Positions 35,245-43,700 of a stretch of DNA of 64,000 bases are shown here, one piece after another. The DNA is from Stenotrophomonas beteli (GTDB taxonomy: Bacteria; Pseudomonadota; Gammaproteobacteria; Xanthomonadales; Xanthomonadaceae), in the NCBI RefSeq assembly GCF_001431665.1, contig NZ_LLXV01000055.1:186001-250000 (forward strand), read 5' to 3'. Both the position numbers and the translations under genes were made by a program. The notes beneath the pieces were generated by a model. The model saw only the letters and a list, made by a program, of their open reading frames with translations. It was not told the origin of the DNA and did no database searches. Position 1 is the stretch's first letter, and the number at the start of each line of letters is the position of its first letter.

Positions 35245-36647
35245 GCGGGCTGCGGTGGGCGGGGTGGACCCGGGCCAGGGCATGGCTGTTGCTGCTGCTG
35301 TGCCTGTTGCCGATGGGGGGGATGGCCGCCGTTGCGGTGCCTGCGCTGGATGATCCGGTGGTGGACACCGCCCATGCGCTGTCGGCGGACACCCGCAATA
35401 CGCTGCGTACGCAGGCGCTGCAGCTGCAGGCGCGCACCGGCGCGCAGCTGCAGGTGCTGGTGGTCGACCACGTTGGCGACGAGGGCATTGAAGCTTATGC
35501 ACAGCGCGTGTTCGAGCAGTGGCAGCTGGGCCGCGCCGGTGTCGATGATGGCGTGTTGCTGCTGGTGGCCGTGCAGGACCGCCGTGTGCGCATCCAGACC
35601 GGCTACGGCCTGGAAGGGGCGATTCCCGATGCCTATGCCGCGCGCATCATCGACAAGGCCATCGTGCCGCGCTTCCGCGAAGGCGACCTCGACCAGGGCC
35701 TGCTGGAGGGCACCAAGGTCGTGGTCGCGCTGATCGACGGCGAGGCGCTGCCGGAGTGGGAAGACCCGTCGGCACGCAACGTGTTGCCGCCGGACTGGCG
35801 CAGCGCGGATTCGGTGGTTGCACTGACGTTGCTGGCCGGCTTCCTCGCCGGTCTCTGGCGTTCGCCGTCCTCGCCGCCCGTGGCAAAGACGGCGGACGAT
35901 TTCGCGCGCCGGCATCGCGAGCGCCGGCGCGCAACATCGCGTGCGGCCGCCCCGCCGCAGGCCCGCCCGAAGCGGTTGCCGGCCTGGGGCCGCCCGATGC
36001 TGGTGACCGCCGTCGTGGCCATGGGAATGCTGGCGGCGGCGCTGTGGGCGCCCCGAGCTGCGCTGGCGGCGCTCTGCTTCGTGCTGGCGCTGTGCGTACC
36101 GGTGGCGAGCGTGCTCGGCTGGTGCTGGCGCCGCAGTCGAGGCCTGCGCTGGGTCTTGCTGGGCCTGCTTGCGGTCAGTGCGGCCTTCTTCGTGCTGATG
36201 CTGCTGCGGGGCCGGTTGCCACCCAGCCTGGCCCTGCACACGCTGCTGGACCTGGCTGTGGGCATTGCCGCGATGCTGGTGTTCTTCGTTGTACAGGCCG
36301 GCCGCGCGCGCTGGCACAAGGATCGCAGCAGCTTCGCGGTACGCTTCGCCGTGTTGCTGCTGCTGAGCGCCGGCTACGCCCTCTGCGCACTGCTGGCCAT
36401 TGACCGGGCCGAGCCGGCCGCGCGCCTTGCGGCAACGATCGGCTGGAGTGCGGGCACGCTGGTGCTGTATTTCGTGTGGATCTTCACCCTGCTGCCGGCC
36501 GACAGGGCGCGCAGTGGCCGGCGCGCATCCGGTAGTCAACGCAGCGCGTCCAGCAGCGCATCGTCGAGTTCATCCTCCAGCGGTTCCAGCAGTTGGTCCG
36601 GGGGCGGCGGCCGCAGCGGTGGTGGCGGCGCATCGGGCAGCTGGTAG
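35241..36647 (+). CDS. TPM-domain membrane protein
   Basis: 468 residues from ATG 35241. The signal ends near AVA-V, then comes a TPM domain (about residues 35-170: DDPVVDTAHALSADTR, VLVVDHVGDEGIEAYA, GRAGVDDGVLLLVA, QTGYGLEGAIPD). Several membrane helices follow and the tail is Ser/Gly-rich, ending SGGGGASGSW, as in other TPM proteins (YgcG family). TPM domains have been linked to phosphatase activity and photosystem repair in plants; the bacterial role is uncertain. Coupled to the M3-like peptidase and ends one base before the convergent VOC gene. Confidence 0.88.
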   Translation: MSGLRWAGWTRARAWLLLLLCLLPMGGMAAVAVPALDDPVVDTAHALSADTRNTLRTQALQLQARTGAQLQVLVVDHVGDEGIEAYAQRVFEQWQLGRAGVDDGVLLLVAVQDRRVRIQTGYGLEGAIPDAYAARIIDKAIVPRFREGDLDQGLLEGTKVVVALIDGEALPEWEDPSARNVLPPDWRSADSVVALTLLAGFLAGLWRSPSSPPVAKTADDFARRHRERRRATSRAAAPPQARPKRLPAWGRPMLVTAVVAMGMLAAALWAPRAALAALCFVLALCVPVASVLGWCWRRSRGLRWVLLGLLAVSAAFFVLMLLRGRLPPSLALHTLLDLAVGIAAMLVFFVVQAGRARWHKDRSSFAVRFAVLLLLSAGYALCALLAIDRAEPAARLAATIGWSAGTLVLYFVWIFTLLPADRARSGRRASGSQRSASSSASSSSSSSGSSSWSGGGGRSGGGGASGSW

Positions 36648-36648
36648 T

Positions 36649-37320
36649 TCAGGCCGCCTGTACCCGCCACCCCAGCGCAACGTCGTCCACAACACCGGGG
36701 CCCGCCACATCGCCGACCTGAAGCTGCAGGCCCTGTGCATTGGGCAGGTCCTTCTGTTCCGGGAACCAGCGGCGATCGGCCGCCACCACGATCAGCAGGC
36801 CCTCGTCGTCGCCCATGGGTGCGAACTGCGGAGACGGTGGGCTGATCGGCAGCAGGCCGAAGCGCAGGCGGCACTGCTCGCGCACCGCATCGACATCATG
36901 GCTGGGCAGGCCAACTTCGCTCAGGCAGGTCAGCTCGCTGCCGTGGAAAGGGCCTTCGCGCGGACTGGCCGGCAGGCGGCGGCGACCGATCAGTTCCAGG
37001 ATCAGGCCGTCGGGGCCGGTGAAGTACACCGACTGCGACTGCCAGCTGCTCTGCAGCGCGAAGTAATCCTGCCCGGCAGGAGTGCGCTGCAACGGCGTGC
37101 GCTCGCGCAGCCAGGTTATCGCCTCGCTGAAGCGGTTGTCGGGCACATTGAAAGCCAGGTGCACGCCGCCGACTGGACGCCCGTCAGCCGGTTGCAGTTC
37201 GAGGGTGCTCCAGCCGATGTGCACGTGGTTCCCGACCACGCGCTGCTGCAGCACGTCGTGGAAGTACGCGGCGACGGTGGCCACGTCGGACACCGGCAGG
37301 GTCAGGTGGAGCAGGCGCAT
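36649..37320 (-). CDS. VOC-family (glyoxalase/dioxygenase-fold) protein
   Basis: 223 residues from ATG 37320 with GGAGG seven bases upstream. Two VOC beta-alpha-beta-beta-beta modules: the first begins MRLLHLTLPVSDVATVAAYF and carries HIGWSTLELQ and VYFTGPDGLILELIGRR; the second starts LTCLSEVGLPSHDVDAVREQ. Metal-ligand positions (His and Glu in these strands) are partly kept. The family includes glyoxalases, ring-cleaving dioxygenases and resistance proteins; the sequence alone does not say which. Confidence 0.8.
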   Translation of the reverse strand: MRLLHLTLPVSDVATVAAYFHDVLQQRVVGNHVHIGWSTLELQPADGRPVGGVHLAFNVPDNRFSEAITWLRERTPLQRTPAGQDYFALQSSWQSQSVYFTGPDGLILELIGRRRLPASPREGPFHGSELTCLSEVGLPSHDVDAVREQCRLRFGLLPISPPSPQFAPMGDDEGLLIVVAADRRWFPEQKDLPNAQGLQLQVGDVAGPGVVDDVALGWRVQAA

Positions 37321-37378
37321 GATCGATCCTCCATGGAGCGCATGCGCCGAGTTTAATCCTGCAGGGATTGCGCACGCG

Positions 37379-38491
37379 TCACCGTGGATGCAACGGTTCG
37401 TCATCGCGCGGCTCTCGCAGCGCCGCTTCGAAGAACCCGGTCGCTGCATCCACCGTCCGCTGGTGGGTTTCCACCCTTGGCGTCGCAGCGGTGCACAGCG
37501 CCGGTAGCTGTTGCACGTCGGCAGCCGTACAGGTGGACAGGAAATCGTAGTGGCCGACATCCGCCAGGCGTATCAACGTCGCACCCGGAATCAATGCCTT
37601 CGCCGCTTCGCCGTTGCTCGTCGGTGGGGCAACCTCGTCCGCCGCGCCCAGCACGATCGACACCGGCACCTGCAACGAGGACAGCTGCTCTGGCGCGAAC
37701 GCCTGCATGATCGCGGGTGCCAGCAGGAACACCGCGCGCACGCCGGGAAGGGCGCGCGCGTCGTCAGCGTGGGAGATCCAGGGGGCCAGCGCAGGGGAGG
37801 CCGCGGCGGCCAGGCGCGCTTCCAACGTGTGCGAGGCGGCCTCCTGCTGGGGCCGGCAGACGCCGTCATCCGGATGTGCATGGCAGAACGCCAGCAGCCG
37901 TTGCAGGTCGGGTCGTGCACCTGCCGCCAGCAGCGCGGTGTAGCCACCGGCCGAGAACCCGACCACGCCCAATCGACCGCGATCGACGTGTGCGCCGAGC
38001 ACCGGGTCGGCCTGTACCGCCGCCAGCGCAGCGCGCAGATCATCAGCGCGCAGCCAGCTCAGCATGCTTCCGTTCAAGGTCATTTCGTCGGCACCGTTGT
38101 TGCCGGGATGATCGACCGCGATCACCAGATACCCGGCGCGCGCCAGCGCCGTGCCCAACCAGCCCATCATGCGCGCGCTACCGCCATTTCCATGCGAGAG
38201 CAGCAGGGTAGGCAGGCGATGGCCCGCAACCGGTGCGTCCGGTGCTGCACGTCCCGCGTCGAACAGCGGCGCGTCGGGCGGCCCGATGGTCAGCGCGGTT
38301 TCACGGCTGCCGGCCTGCGCCGGGTACCAGACCGTGTAGCGCAGCGCGTTGCGATGCTGTACATCGCGCACCGCGGCGCTGACCACGGTCGTGGTGCCAT
38401 GGCGTTCGCCGGCCACCCCGGTTCCGTGGGCGGCCGCGGCGGTCGCCAGGCCGATCAGGATCATTCCCAGCACAGTGGCCTTCATGCGCAT
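37379..38491 (-). CDS. Exported alpha/beta hydrolase (dienelactone hydrolase/PAF-acetylhydrolase-like)
   Basis: 370 residues from ATG 38491, chosen for its GGAG six bases upstream (38503 and 38485 are alternatives). The signal peptide ends near AAA-H. The fold shows LLLSHGNGGSARM (oxyanion), the nucleophile elbow GFSAGG, and a late VGHYDFLS His. It resembles the predicted dienelactone hydrolases/PAF-AH-like lipases. The AraC-family gene directly upstream on the same strand ends 13 bp before it, so it is the likely target or operon partner. Confidence 0.85.
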   Translation of the reverse strand: MRMKATVLGMILIGLATAAAAHGTGVAGERHGTTTVVSAAVRDVQHRNALRYTVWYPAQAGSRETALTIGPPDAPLFDAGRAAPDAPVAGHRLPTLLLSHGNGGSARMMGWLGTALARAGYLVIAVDHPGNNGADEMTLNGSMLSWLRADDLRAALAAVQADPVLGAHVDRGRLGVVGFSAGGYTALLAAGARPDLQRLLAFCHAHPDDGVCRPQQEAASHTLEARLAAAASPALAPWISHADDARALPGVRAVFLLAPAIMQAFAPEQLSSLQVPVSIVLGAADEVAPPTSNGEAAKALIPGATLIRLADVGHYDFLSTCTAADVQQLPALCTAATPRVETHQRTVDAATGFFEAALREPRDDEPLHPR

Positions 38492-38504
38492 CTTCAACTC
38501 CATG

Positions 38505-39332
38505 TCAGCGAGGGCGTTCGTCCACCGGCAACCAGATTTCCACGCCGCCGTGGCCGGTGTGCTCATCGAAGCGGGTGTCGTAGCGTTCCAGATCCGGTGC
38601 GTCGGCCAGGCTCAGGCCGGAGCCGGGCAGGTAGTGGTCCAGCAGCCAGAACCAGGTTGAACGGACGCTGGAGATGTGCCCGCCGTGCCAGGCCACCAGA
38701 TAGCGGCGCGCCGGCACCGTGACCCGTTGCCAGTGCGCGGGTACCGCCGGCAGCGCGCTGGCCGGCAGTGCCGCGACGTAGTCAAAGCCACCGTCGTCAT
38801 CGCTGTTGCAGCACACGCCGAAGCTGACCGGGGCGGGCGTTGGCCATTCGCGGTTGAGCTGCACCCACTGGCCGGGGATCGCACCGCTGCTGTCCCGGGT
38901 GTGGCGCATGCCGATGCCGGCAACCTGGAAGGCGGGGGTGTCGAGCAGGCGCGGGGCTTCCGTGCACGCGACCGGCGCATCGTCCACGCGGATCGCCTGC
39001 ACCAGTGCCAATCCATCGATCCCGTGTTCGCGGACCCGCTCCGGCGTCTGCCCGAACTGTTCGCAGAAGGCACGGGTGAATGCGGCATGGGTGCTGTAGC
39101 CCGCAGCGAGTGCCACCTGCAGGATGTCAGTCGCACCATCGGCCAGCCGCTGCGCGGCAGTGCTCAGGCGCCTCCCACGCAGGTAGCGCACCACCGAGAT
39201 GCCGGTGCGGGCCTGGAACAGGCGTGACAGATGGAACGGTGAAAGCCCCGCTGCCGCCGCGATGTCGGCCAGTGCCAGCGGCGAATCCGCATGGGTTTCC
39301 ATGTACCACAACGCCTTGCCTGCCGCGCTCAT
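38505..39332 (-). CDS. AraC-family regulator with GyrI-like effector domain
   Basis: 275 residues from ATG 39332 (ATG 39383 would add 17). The N-terminal AraC DNA-binding domain has both helix-turn-helix units: LALADIAAAAGLSPFHLSRL and ILQVALAAGYSTHAAFTRAF, followed by FGQTPERVR. The C-terminal half is a GyrI/Rob-type small-molecule domain (VAGIGMRHTRD to VEIWLPV). Such proteins respond to drugs or lipids. Probably controls itself and the hydrolase behind it. Confidence 0.88.
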   Translation of the reverse strand: MSAAGKALWYMETHADSPLALADIAAAAGLSPFHLSRLFQARTGISVVRYLRGRRLSTAAQRLADGATDILQVALAAGYSTHAAFTRAFCEQFGQTPERVREHGIDGLALVQAIRVDDAPVACTEAPRLLDTPAFQVAGIGMRHTRDSSGAIPGQWVQLNREWPTPAPVSFGVCCNSDDDGGFDYVAALPASALPAVPAHWQRVTVPARRYLVAWHGGHISSVRSTWFWLLDHYLPGSGLSLADAPDLERYDTRFDEHTGHGGVEIWLPVDERPR

Positions 39333-39352
39333 CCTGTCGTTCCCTGAAGCCG

Positions 39353-39682
39353 ATGCCGGGAACAGTAGCGGATCGAGCGGCACGACGTTTAGCAGTTCTT
39401 GCGCTGCCGGGGCTTTGCGCCTGCCTGGGCAGCGGCGGCAATGTGCGCATCACCGACCAGGCCCAGAGCCAGGCAGATGCGAGCGACGACGTGGGATGCC
39501 CGGCCAGTGGCGCCCGGCCGACGCATCTGCAGTGGATCGGCGATCTGCAGGCCGACTTCATGGGGATCGGGATTCGCAACCGGGGCATCTGGATCATGTC
39601 CAGCCCCGCCCTGGTGGGGTTCGCCGCCATGTTGTTCGTTCCGTTGCGAACGGCGCAGCCGGCCCGCCTCGATTCCGGGTGA
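39353..39682 (+). CDS. Possible small protein, unknown
   Basis: 109 residues from ATG 39353. From about residue 20 on, third codon positions are nearly always G or C, as in genuine genes here, while the antisense frame lacks this. A hydrophobic stretch near the end (SPALVGFAAMLFVPL) could be a membrane segment; LQWIGDLQADFMGIGIRN precedes it. No homology recognised and the first codons are not biased, so the true start may be later. Divergent from the AraC gene. Confidence 0.35.
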   Translation: MPGTVADRAARRLAVLALPGLCACLGSGGNVRITDQAQSQADASDDVGCPASGARPTHLQWIGDLQADFMGIGIRNRGIWIMSSPALVGFAAMLFVPLRTAQPARLDSG

Positions 39683-39776
39683 CGGCGGCAACGGCTGGCC
39701 GTGTAAGCGGGAACGGGGCTTGCGGCGGCGCTCGCCATGCACGCATGGCGCGGATCTGCTGAGGGGTTCTGGTAGG

Positions 39777-39792
39777 GCCAGCCTTGGTTGGC
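39777..39792. repeat. Degenerate GCCAACC-type palindrome
   Basis: GCCAGCC-TT-GGTTGGC, one mismatch from the GCCAACC-TT-GGTTGGC element found several times in this window. It lies in the gap before a TonB receptor gene; 39683-39914 otherwise shows nothing recognisable. Confidence 0.5.
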
Positions 39793-39914
39793 GCATCAAG
39801 CTGTCGTACTGACGTCATGCCTTCTTCACAGATCGCGCCGAGACTGCGCGCCTTGTCCAGCCCTGCGCGGTCCGCACAGGCGCCGGCCCTGTCGTGTCCT
39901 CCCGGAGCCCCGCC

Positions 39915-42317
39915 GTGCATCGTTCGAAGCTTTCGCGTTCCATCCTCCTTGCCCTTTCCATGGCCAGCGCAGGAGGCGCGATCGCAGCGGAGGCCGATGC
40001 GGTCGACGCCAGCAGCGGCAGCCGCGCCGCGCCGACCCAGCTCGATGCGATGCTGGTCACCGGTACCCGTGCCTCCAACCGTACCCAGTTCGAAACGCTG
40101 GCGCCGGTGGACGTGTTCACCAAGGAAGACATCAGGTCCGTTGAATCCACCGACCTGAAGGACGTGCTGGCGCAGCTGGTGCCGTCGTTCGTGGTGCAGC
40201 GCCTGCCAATGGCGGATGGCCAGGTATTCGTGCGCCCGGCCACCTTGCGTGGCCTGTCGCCGGACCAGACCCTGGTGCTGGTCAACGGCCGCCGCTTCCA
40301 CCGCAGCGCGCTGCTCGGCAACCGCGGTGCGCAGGCGGCCGACCTGGCACAGATTCCGACCAGTGCGATCAAGCGCATCGAAGTGCTGCGTGATGGTGCG
40401 TCGGCGCAGTACGGCTCGGATGCGATTGCCGGTGTCATCAACATCATCCTTGAAGACGGCCCCGGTACCGAGATCACCGCCGGCTACTCGCAGTACGCGC
40501 AGGGCGATGGTGCGTCGCGTGATTTCAGTGCACGCACCGGCTGGTCGCTGGGCGACTATGGCAGCCTGGTGTTGTTCGCCGAATCGTCCAACTCCGACGC
40601 TACCTCGCGCACCCGCCAGCGCCCGGACGCGATCGCCTTCCAGGCTGCGCACCCGGATCTGGACGTGCCCAACCCGGTGCAGCGCTGGGGCCAGCCGGAA
40701 CTGGAAAGCCGCCGCGTCGGCTTCAACGTGAAGGCCAATGCCAGCGACACGCTGGAGTTGTATGCGTTCGGCCTGTACAGCCACAGCGATGGCGTCAGCG
40801 ATTTCAACTGGCGCAATCCGGACACCACCACCGGTGCCTACCGTACCACGGTGATCTTCCCCGGCTGGAACCTGCGTTCGGTCTATCCGGTGGGTTTCAG
40901 CCCGCAGTACGGCAACGTCCAGAACGACCTGCAACTGGTCGGTGGCCTGCGTGGCGAGATCACCCCGAAGCTGCGCTGGGATGTCAGCGCGTCGTATGGC
41001 CGCAACGCCATCGACTACAGCCTGAAGAATTCGATCAACGCCTCGCTCGGCCCGGCCAGCCCGACCGACTTCGATCTCGGCCGCCTGACCCAGACCGAGA
41101 AGAATGCCAACGCCGATTTCAACTACGAATGGGAGGTGGGCGGGCTGTCCAGGCCGATCAACGTCGCCTTCGGTGGCGAGTTCCGCCAGGAGACCTACCA
41201 GGTGCGCGCCGGTGACCCGGCCTCGTACGCGGTGGGTCCGGGCGCCGTGGCGGGCCTGGAGGCCAATTCCAATGGCGCACCGGGTTTCTCGGCCAGCCAG
41301 GCCGGGCACTGGAGCCAGCGCAGCACGGCCGCCTACGTGGATATGGAAGTGCCGCTGGGCGAGCGCTGGAGCATCGGTGCGGCCAGCCGCTACGAGGATT
41401 TCTCCAGCTTCGGCAGCACGCTGGACGGCAAGCTCTCGGCGCGTTTCGCGATCACCCCGGACGTGGCCCTGCGCGGCACCGTGTCCAGCGGCTTCCGTGC
41501 ACCCACGCCGGCGCAGCTCAGCACCACCAGCACCACCCAGGGCCTGGACACGCGCACGCTGCAGATCTTCACCAGTGGCCGCTTGTCGCCGAACGATCCG
41601 CTGGCCCAGCTGCTCGGTGCCAGGCCGCTGAAGCCGGAGGAATCGCGTACCGCGTCGCTGGGCCTGACCTGGCGCACAGACCTGGGGCTGTCCGGCTCGG
41701 TGGACGTCTACCAGATCAAGCTCACCGACCGCTTCAGCCAGTCGGCCAGCTTCGCCATTCCGGCCGGCACGCCGAATCCGATGGGCTATACCTCGGTGAA
41801 CTACTTCACCAACGACTTCGATACCACCACCACCGGCGTGGACGTGGTCGGCAACTACCTGCGCGACCTCGGCGCCGGCCGCATGACCCTGACCCTGGCC
41901 TACAACTACAACCGTACGGGGGTGGATAACGGCAGCACTTCGGTGGCCACCAACGAGACCCAGCGCGTGCTGTTCGAAGATCGCCTGCCCGAGCACAAGG
42001 GCAGCCTCACCGGCAGCTGGGACATCGGCGCATGGTCGCTGATGGCGCGCATGCGCTACTACGGTGCCTGGACCGACGCCAGCGGCAACGCGGTGGGCGA
42101 CATCTACCAGCGCTTTGGTGCGATGAGCTTCCTCGACCTGGCGGTGGGCTATCGCATCAACGAACACCACAGCCTGCGCGTGGGTGCCGACAACGTGCTC
42201 GACCGCTATCCGGATGAGGCGATCTTCCAGGCCAGCCGCGGCCTGGTTTACTCGCGCAACGCACCGTACGACACCGATGGCGCCAACCTGTACGCGCAGT
42301 ACCGGCTGAGCTTCTGA
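39915..42317 (+). CDS. TonB-dependent receptor
   Basis: 800 residues from GTG 39915 (GGAG spaced about 8; GTG 39894 is possible). The signal peptide ends near AIA-A. The plug begins LDAMLVTGTRASNRTQ, with VDVFTKEDIRS, LVLVNGRRFH and DGASAQYGSDAIAGVINIIL; the barrel ends YAQYRLSF. Cargo is unknown. The stop overlaps the start of a Tat-exported PLP-dependent enzyme by one base, so the receptor is probably coupled to processing of a nitrogen-containing (amino-acid-like) substrate. No Fur box was seen upstream. Confidence 0.93.
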   Translation: MHRSKLSRSILLALSMASAGGAIAAEADAVDASSGSRAAPTQLDAMLVTGTRASNRTQFETLAPVDVFTKEDIRSVESTDLKDVLAQLVPSFVVQRLPMADGQVFVRPATLRGLSPDQTLVLVNGRRFHRSALLGNRGAQAADLAQIPTSAIKRIEVLRDGASAQYGSDAIAGVINIILEDGPGTEITAGYSQYAQGDGASRDFSARTGWSLGDYGSLVLFAESSNSDATSRTRQRPDAIAFQAAHPDLDVPNPVQRWGQPELESRRVGFNVKANASDTLELYAFGLYSHSDGVSDFNWRNPDTTTGAYRTTVIFPGWNLRSVYPVGFSPQYGNVQNDLQLVGGLRGEITPKLRWDVSASYGRNAIDYSLKNSINASLGPASPTDFDLGRLTQTEKNANADFNYEWEVGGLSRPINVAFGGEFRQETYQVRAGDPASYAVGPGAVAGLEANSNGAPGFSASQAGHWSQRSTAAYVDMEVPLGERWSIGAASRYEDFSSFGSTLDGKLSARFAITPDVALRGTVSSGFRAPTPAQLSTTSTTQGLDTRTLQIFTSGRLSPNDPLAQLLGARPLKPEESRTASLGLTWRTDLGLSGSVDVYQIKLTDRFSQSASFAIPAGTPNPMGYTSVNYFTNDFDTTTTGVDVVGNYLRDLGAGRMTLTLAYNYNRTGVDNGSTSVATNETQRVLFEDRLPEHKGSLTGSWDIGAWSLMARMRYYGAWTDASGNAVGDIYQRFGAMSFLDLAVGYRINEHHSLRVGADNVLDRYPDEAIFQASRGLVYSRNAPYDTDGANLYAQYRLSF

Positions 42318-43618
42318 TGGACGGTACCCGCCGCTCCCTGCTGCGTGCCGGCACCTTGCTGCCGGCCGCGGCCGCACTGTCTTCACTGCCGGCCATGGCG
42401 GCCACGCGTTACGCTGCGCCCATGCAGATTCCCGCAACGACCGTGGCGCCGGACGTGCTGGCCCGCGATGAAGGCTACTGGTCCGCCGTGGCCAGCCACT
42501 TCGACATCACCGATGAAGTGAACCACCTGGAGAACGGCTACTGGGGCGCGATGGGGCGCGAGACGCTGGACAGCTACCAGCACCACACGGCCGAGGTGAA
42601 CCGTGGCAACGCGTGGTATGGCCGTCGCCAATTCCCGGCGCAGTACATGGCGGTGCAGCGGCAGGTGGCCGAACTGCTGGGCGTGGGCGCCGACGAGATC
42701 GCACTGACCCGCGGCGCCACCGAGGCGATGCTGGCGCTGATCGGCGGCTACAACCGCCTGCAGCCCGGCGACCAGGTGCTGTACGCCGACATCGACTACG
42801 ACAGCATGATCGGCGCGATGCGCTGGCTGCAGCAGCGCCGTGGCGTGCAGGTCGAGCGCATCGCGCTGCCGGCGGTGCCCGACCACGCGCAGATCCTGCA
42901 GGCCTACGAGGCCGCGTTCGCGCGCCTGCCGCGCCTGAAGCTGGTGCTGCTGACCCAGGTCAGCCATCGCCACGGGCTGGTGCTGCCGGTGGCGGAGATC
43001 GCCGAACGTGCGCGCGCACGCGGTATTGACGTGATTGTCGACGCCGCCCATGGATTTGGCCAGATCGACTATGCAGTGCCACAGCTCAAGGCCGATTTCG
43101 TTGGCATCAACCTGCACAAGTGGATCGGTGCGCCGGTCGGCGTCGGCGCCATGTACGTGCGGCGGGGCCGTGTGGCGGACCTCGACCCGTACATGGGTGA
43201 AACCGATGATGGCCGCGTCGGCAGCCGCGTGCATACCGGCACGGTCAACTTTGCCGCGTACCTGGCGCTGCCGGAGGCGATTGCCCTGCACCGGCGTATC
43301 GGCGCGATCAACAAGCAGGCACGCCTGCGCTACCTCCGCGAGCGCTGGACCCTGCCCGCGCGGCAGATGGCGCACATCGAAGTGCTGTCCTCGCCGGATC
43401 CGGCGCTGGCCAGCGCGTTGGCCAGCTTCCGACTGCGTGGCCACGCCAGCGTGGCAGACAACATCGCCCTGCAGAAGCGCCTGCTTGATGAACATCGGAT
43501 ATTCACCACCCATCGCGACGGCTTGGACTCCGGCGCCTGCGTGCGGGTGACGCCGTCGGTGTTCACCCGGCCGGAGCAGATGGATGCGCTGGTGCAGGCT
43601 CTTTCCGCTCTGGACTGA
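42317..43618 (+). CDS. Tat-exported class V aminotransferase (isopenicillin-N epimerase-like)
   Basis: 433 residues. A Tat leader GTRRSLLRAG and a hydrophobic run end near AMA-A. The fold-type I PLP enzyme of the NifS/isopenicillin-N epimerase branch: ENGYWGAMG, LTRGATEAMLALI, VDAAHGFGQID (PLP-binding Asp) and the PLP lysine in INLHKWIGAP. Tat export fits a protein folded with cofactor. A class V enzyme in the periplasm beside a TonB receptor suggests racemisation, lyase or desulfurase chemistry on an imported compound. Specificity cannot be read. Confidence 0.88.
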   Translation: MDGTRRSLLRAGTLLPAAAALSSLPAMAATRYAAPMQIPATTVAPDVLARDEGYWSAVASHFDITDEVNHLENGYWGAMGRETLDSYQHHTAEVNRGNAWYGRRQFPAQYMAVQRQVAELLGVGADEIALTRGATEAMLALIGGYNRLQPGDQVLYADIDYDSMIGAMRWLQQRRGVQVERIALPAVPDHAQILQAYEAAFARLPRLKLVLLTQVSHRHGLVLPVAEIAERARARGIDVIVDAAHGFGQIDYAVPQLKADFVGINLHKWIGAPVGVGAMYVRRGRVADLDPYMGETDDGRVGSRVHTGTVNFAAYLALPEAIALHRRIGAINKQARLRYLRERWTLPARQMAHIEVLSSPDPALASALASFRLRGHASVADNIALQKRLLDEHRIFTTHRDGLDSGACVRVTPSVFTRPEQMDALVQALSALD

Positions 43619-43632
43619 CCCTGCTTTGGTGG

Positions 43633-43700
43633 GTGCCAACCTTGGTTGGCACATTCCGACCGTGCCGGCGAATCTTCGGCCGGGCATGGCCCGGCGCTAC
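43633..43700. repeat. GTGCCAACC palindrome and SMAG element
   Basis: GTGCCAACC-TT-GGTTGGCAC (43633-43652) is a 20-bp perfect hairpin. A SMAG-type element (43678-43700; minus strand GTAGCGCCGGGCCATGCCC) follows, and its GTAG end provides the TAG stop of the MocR gene. They lie between convergent genes. Confidence 0.8.

Noticed and set aside
39594-42437. 947-codon antisense open frame across the second TonB receptor
   Set aside because: Same reason; the plus strand carries a well-formed receptor with signal peptide, plug and barrel.
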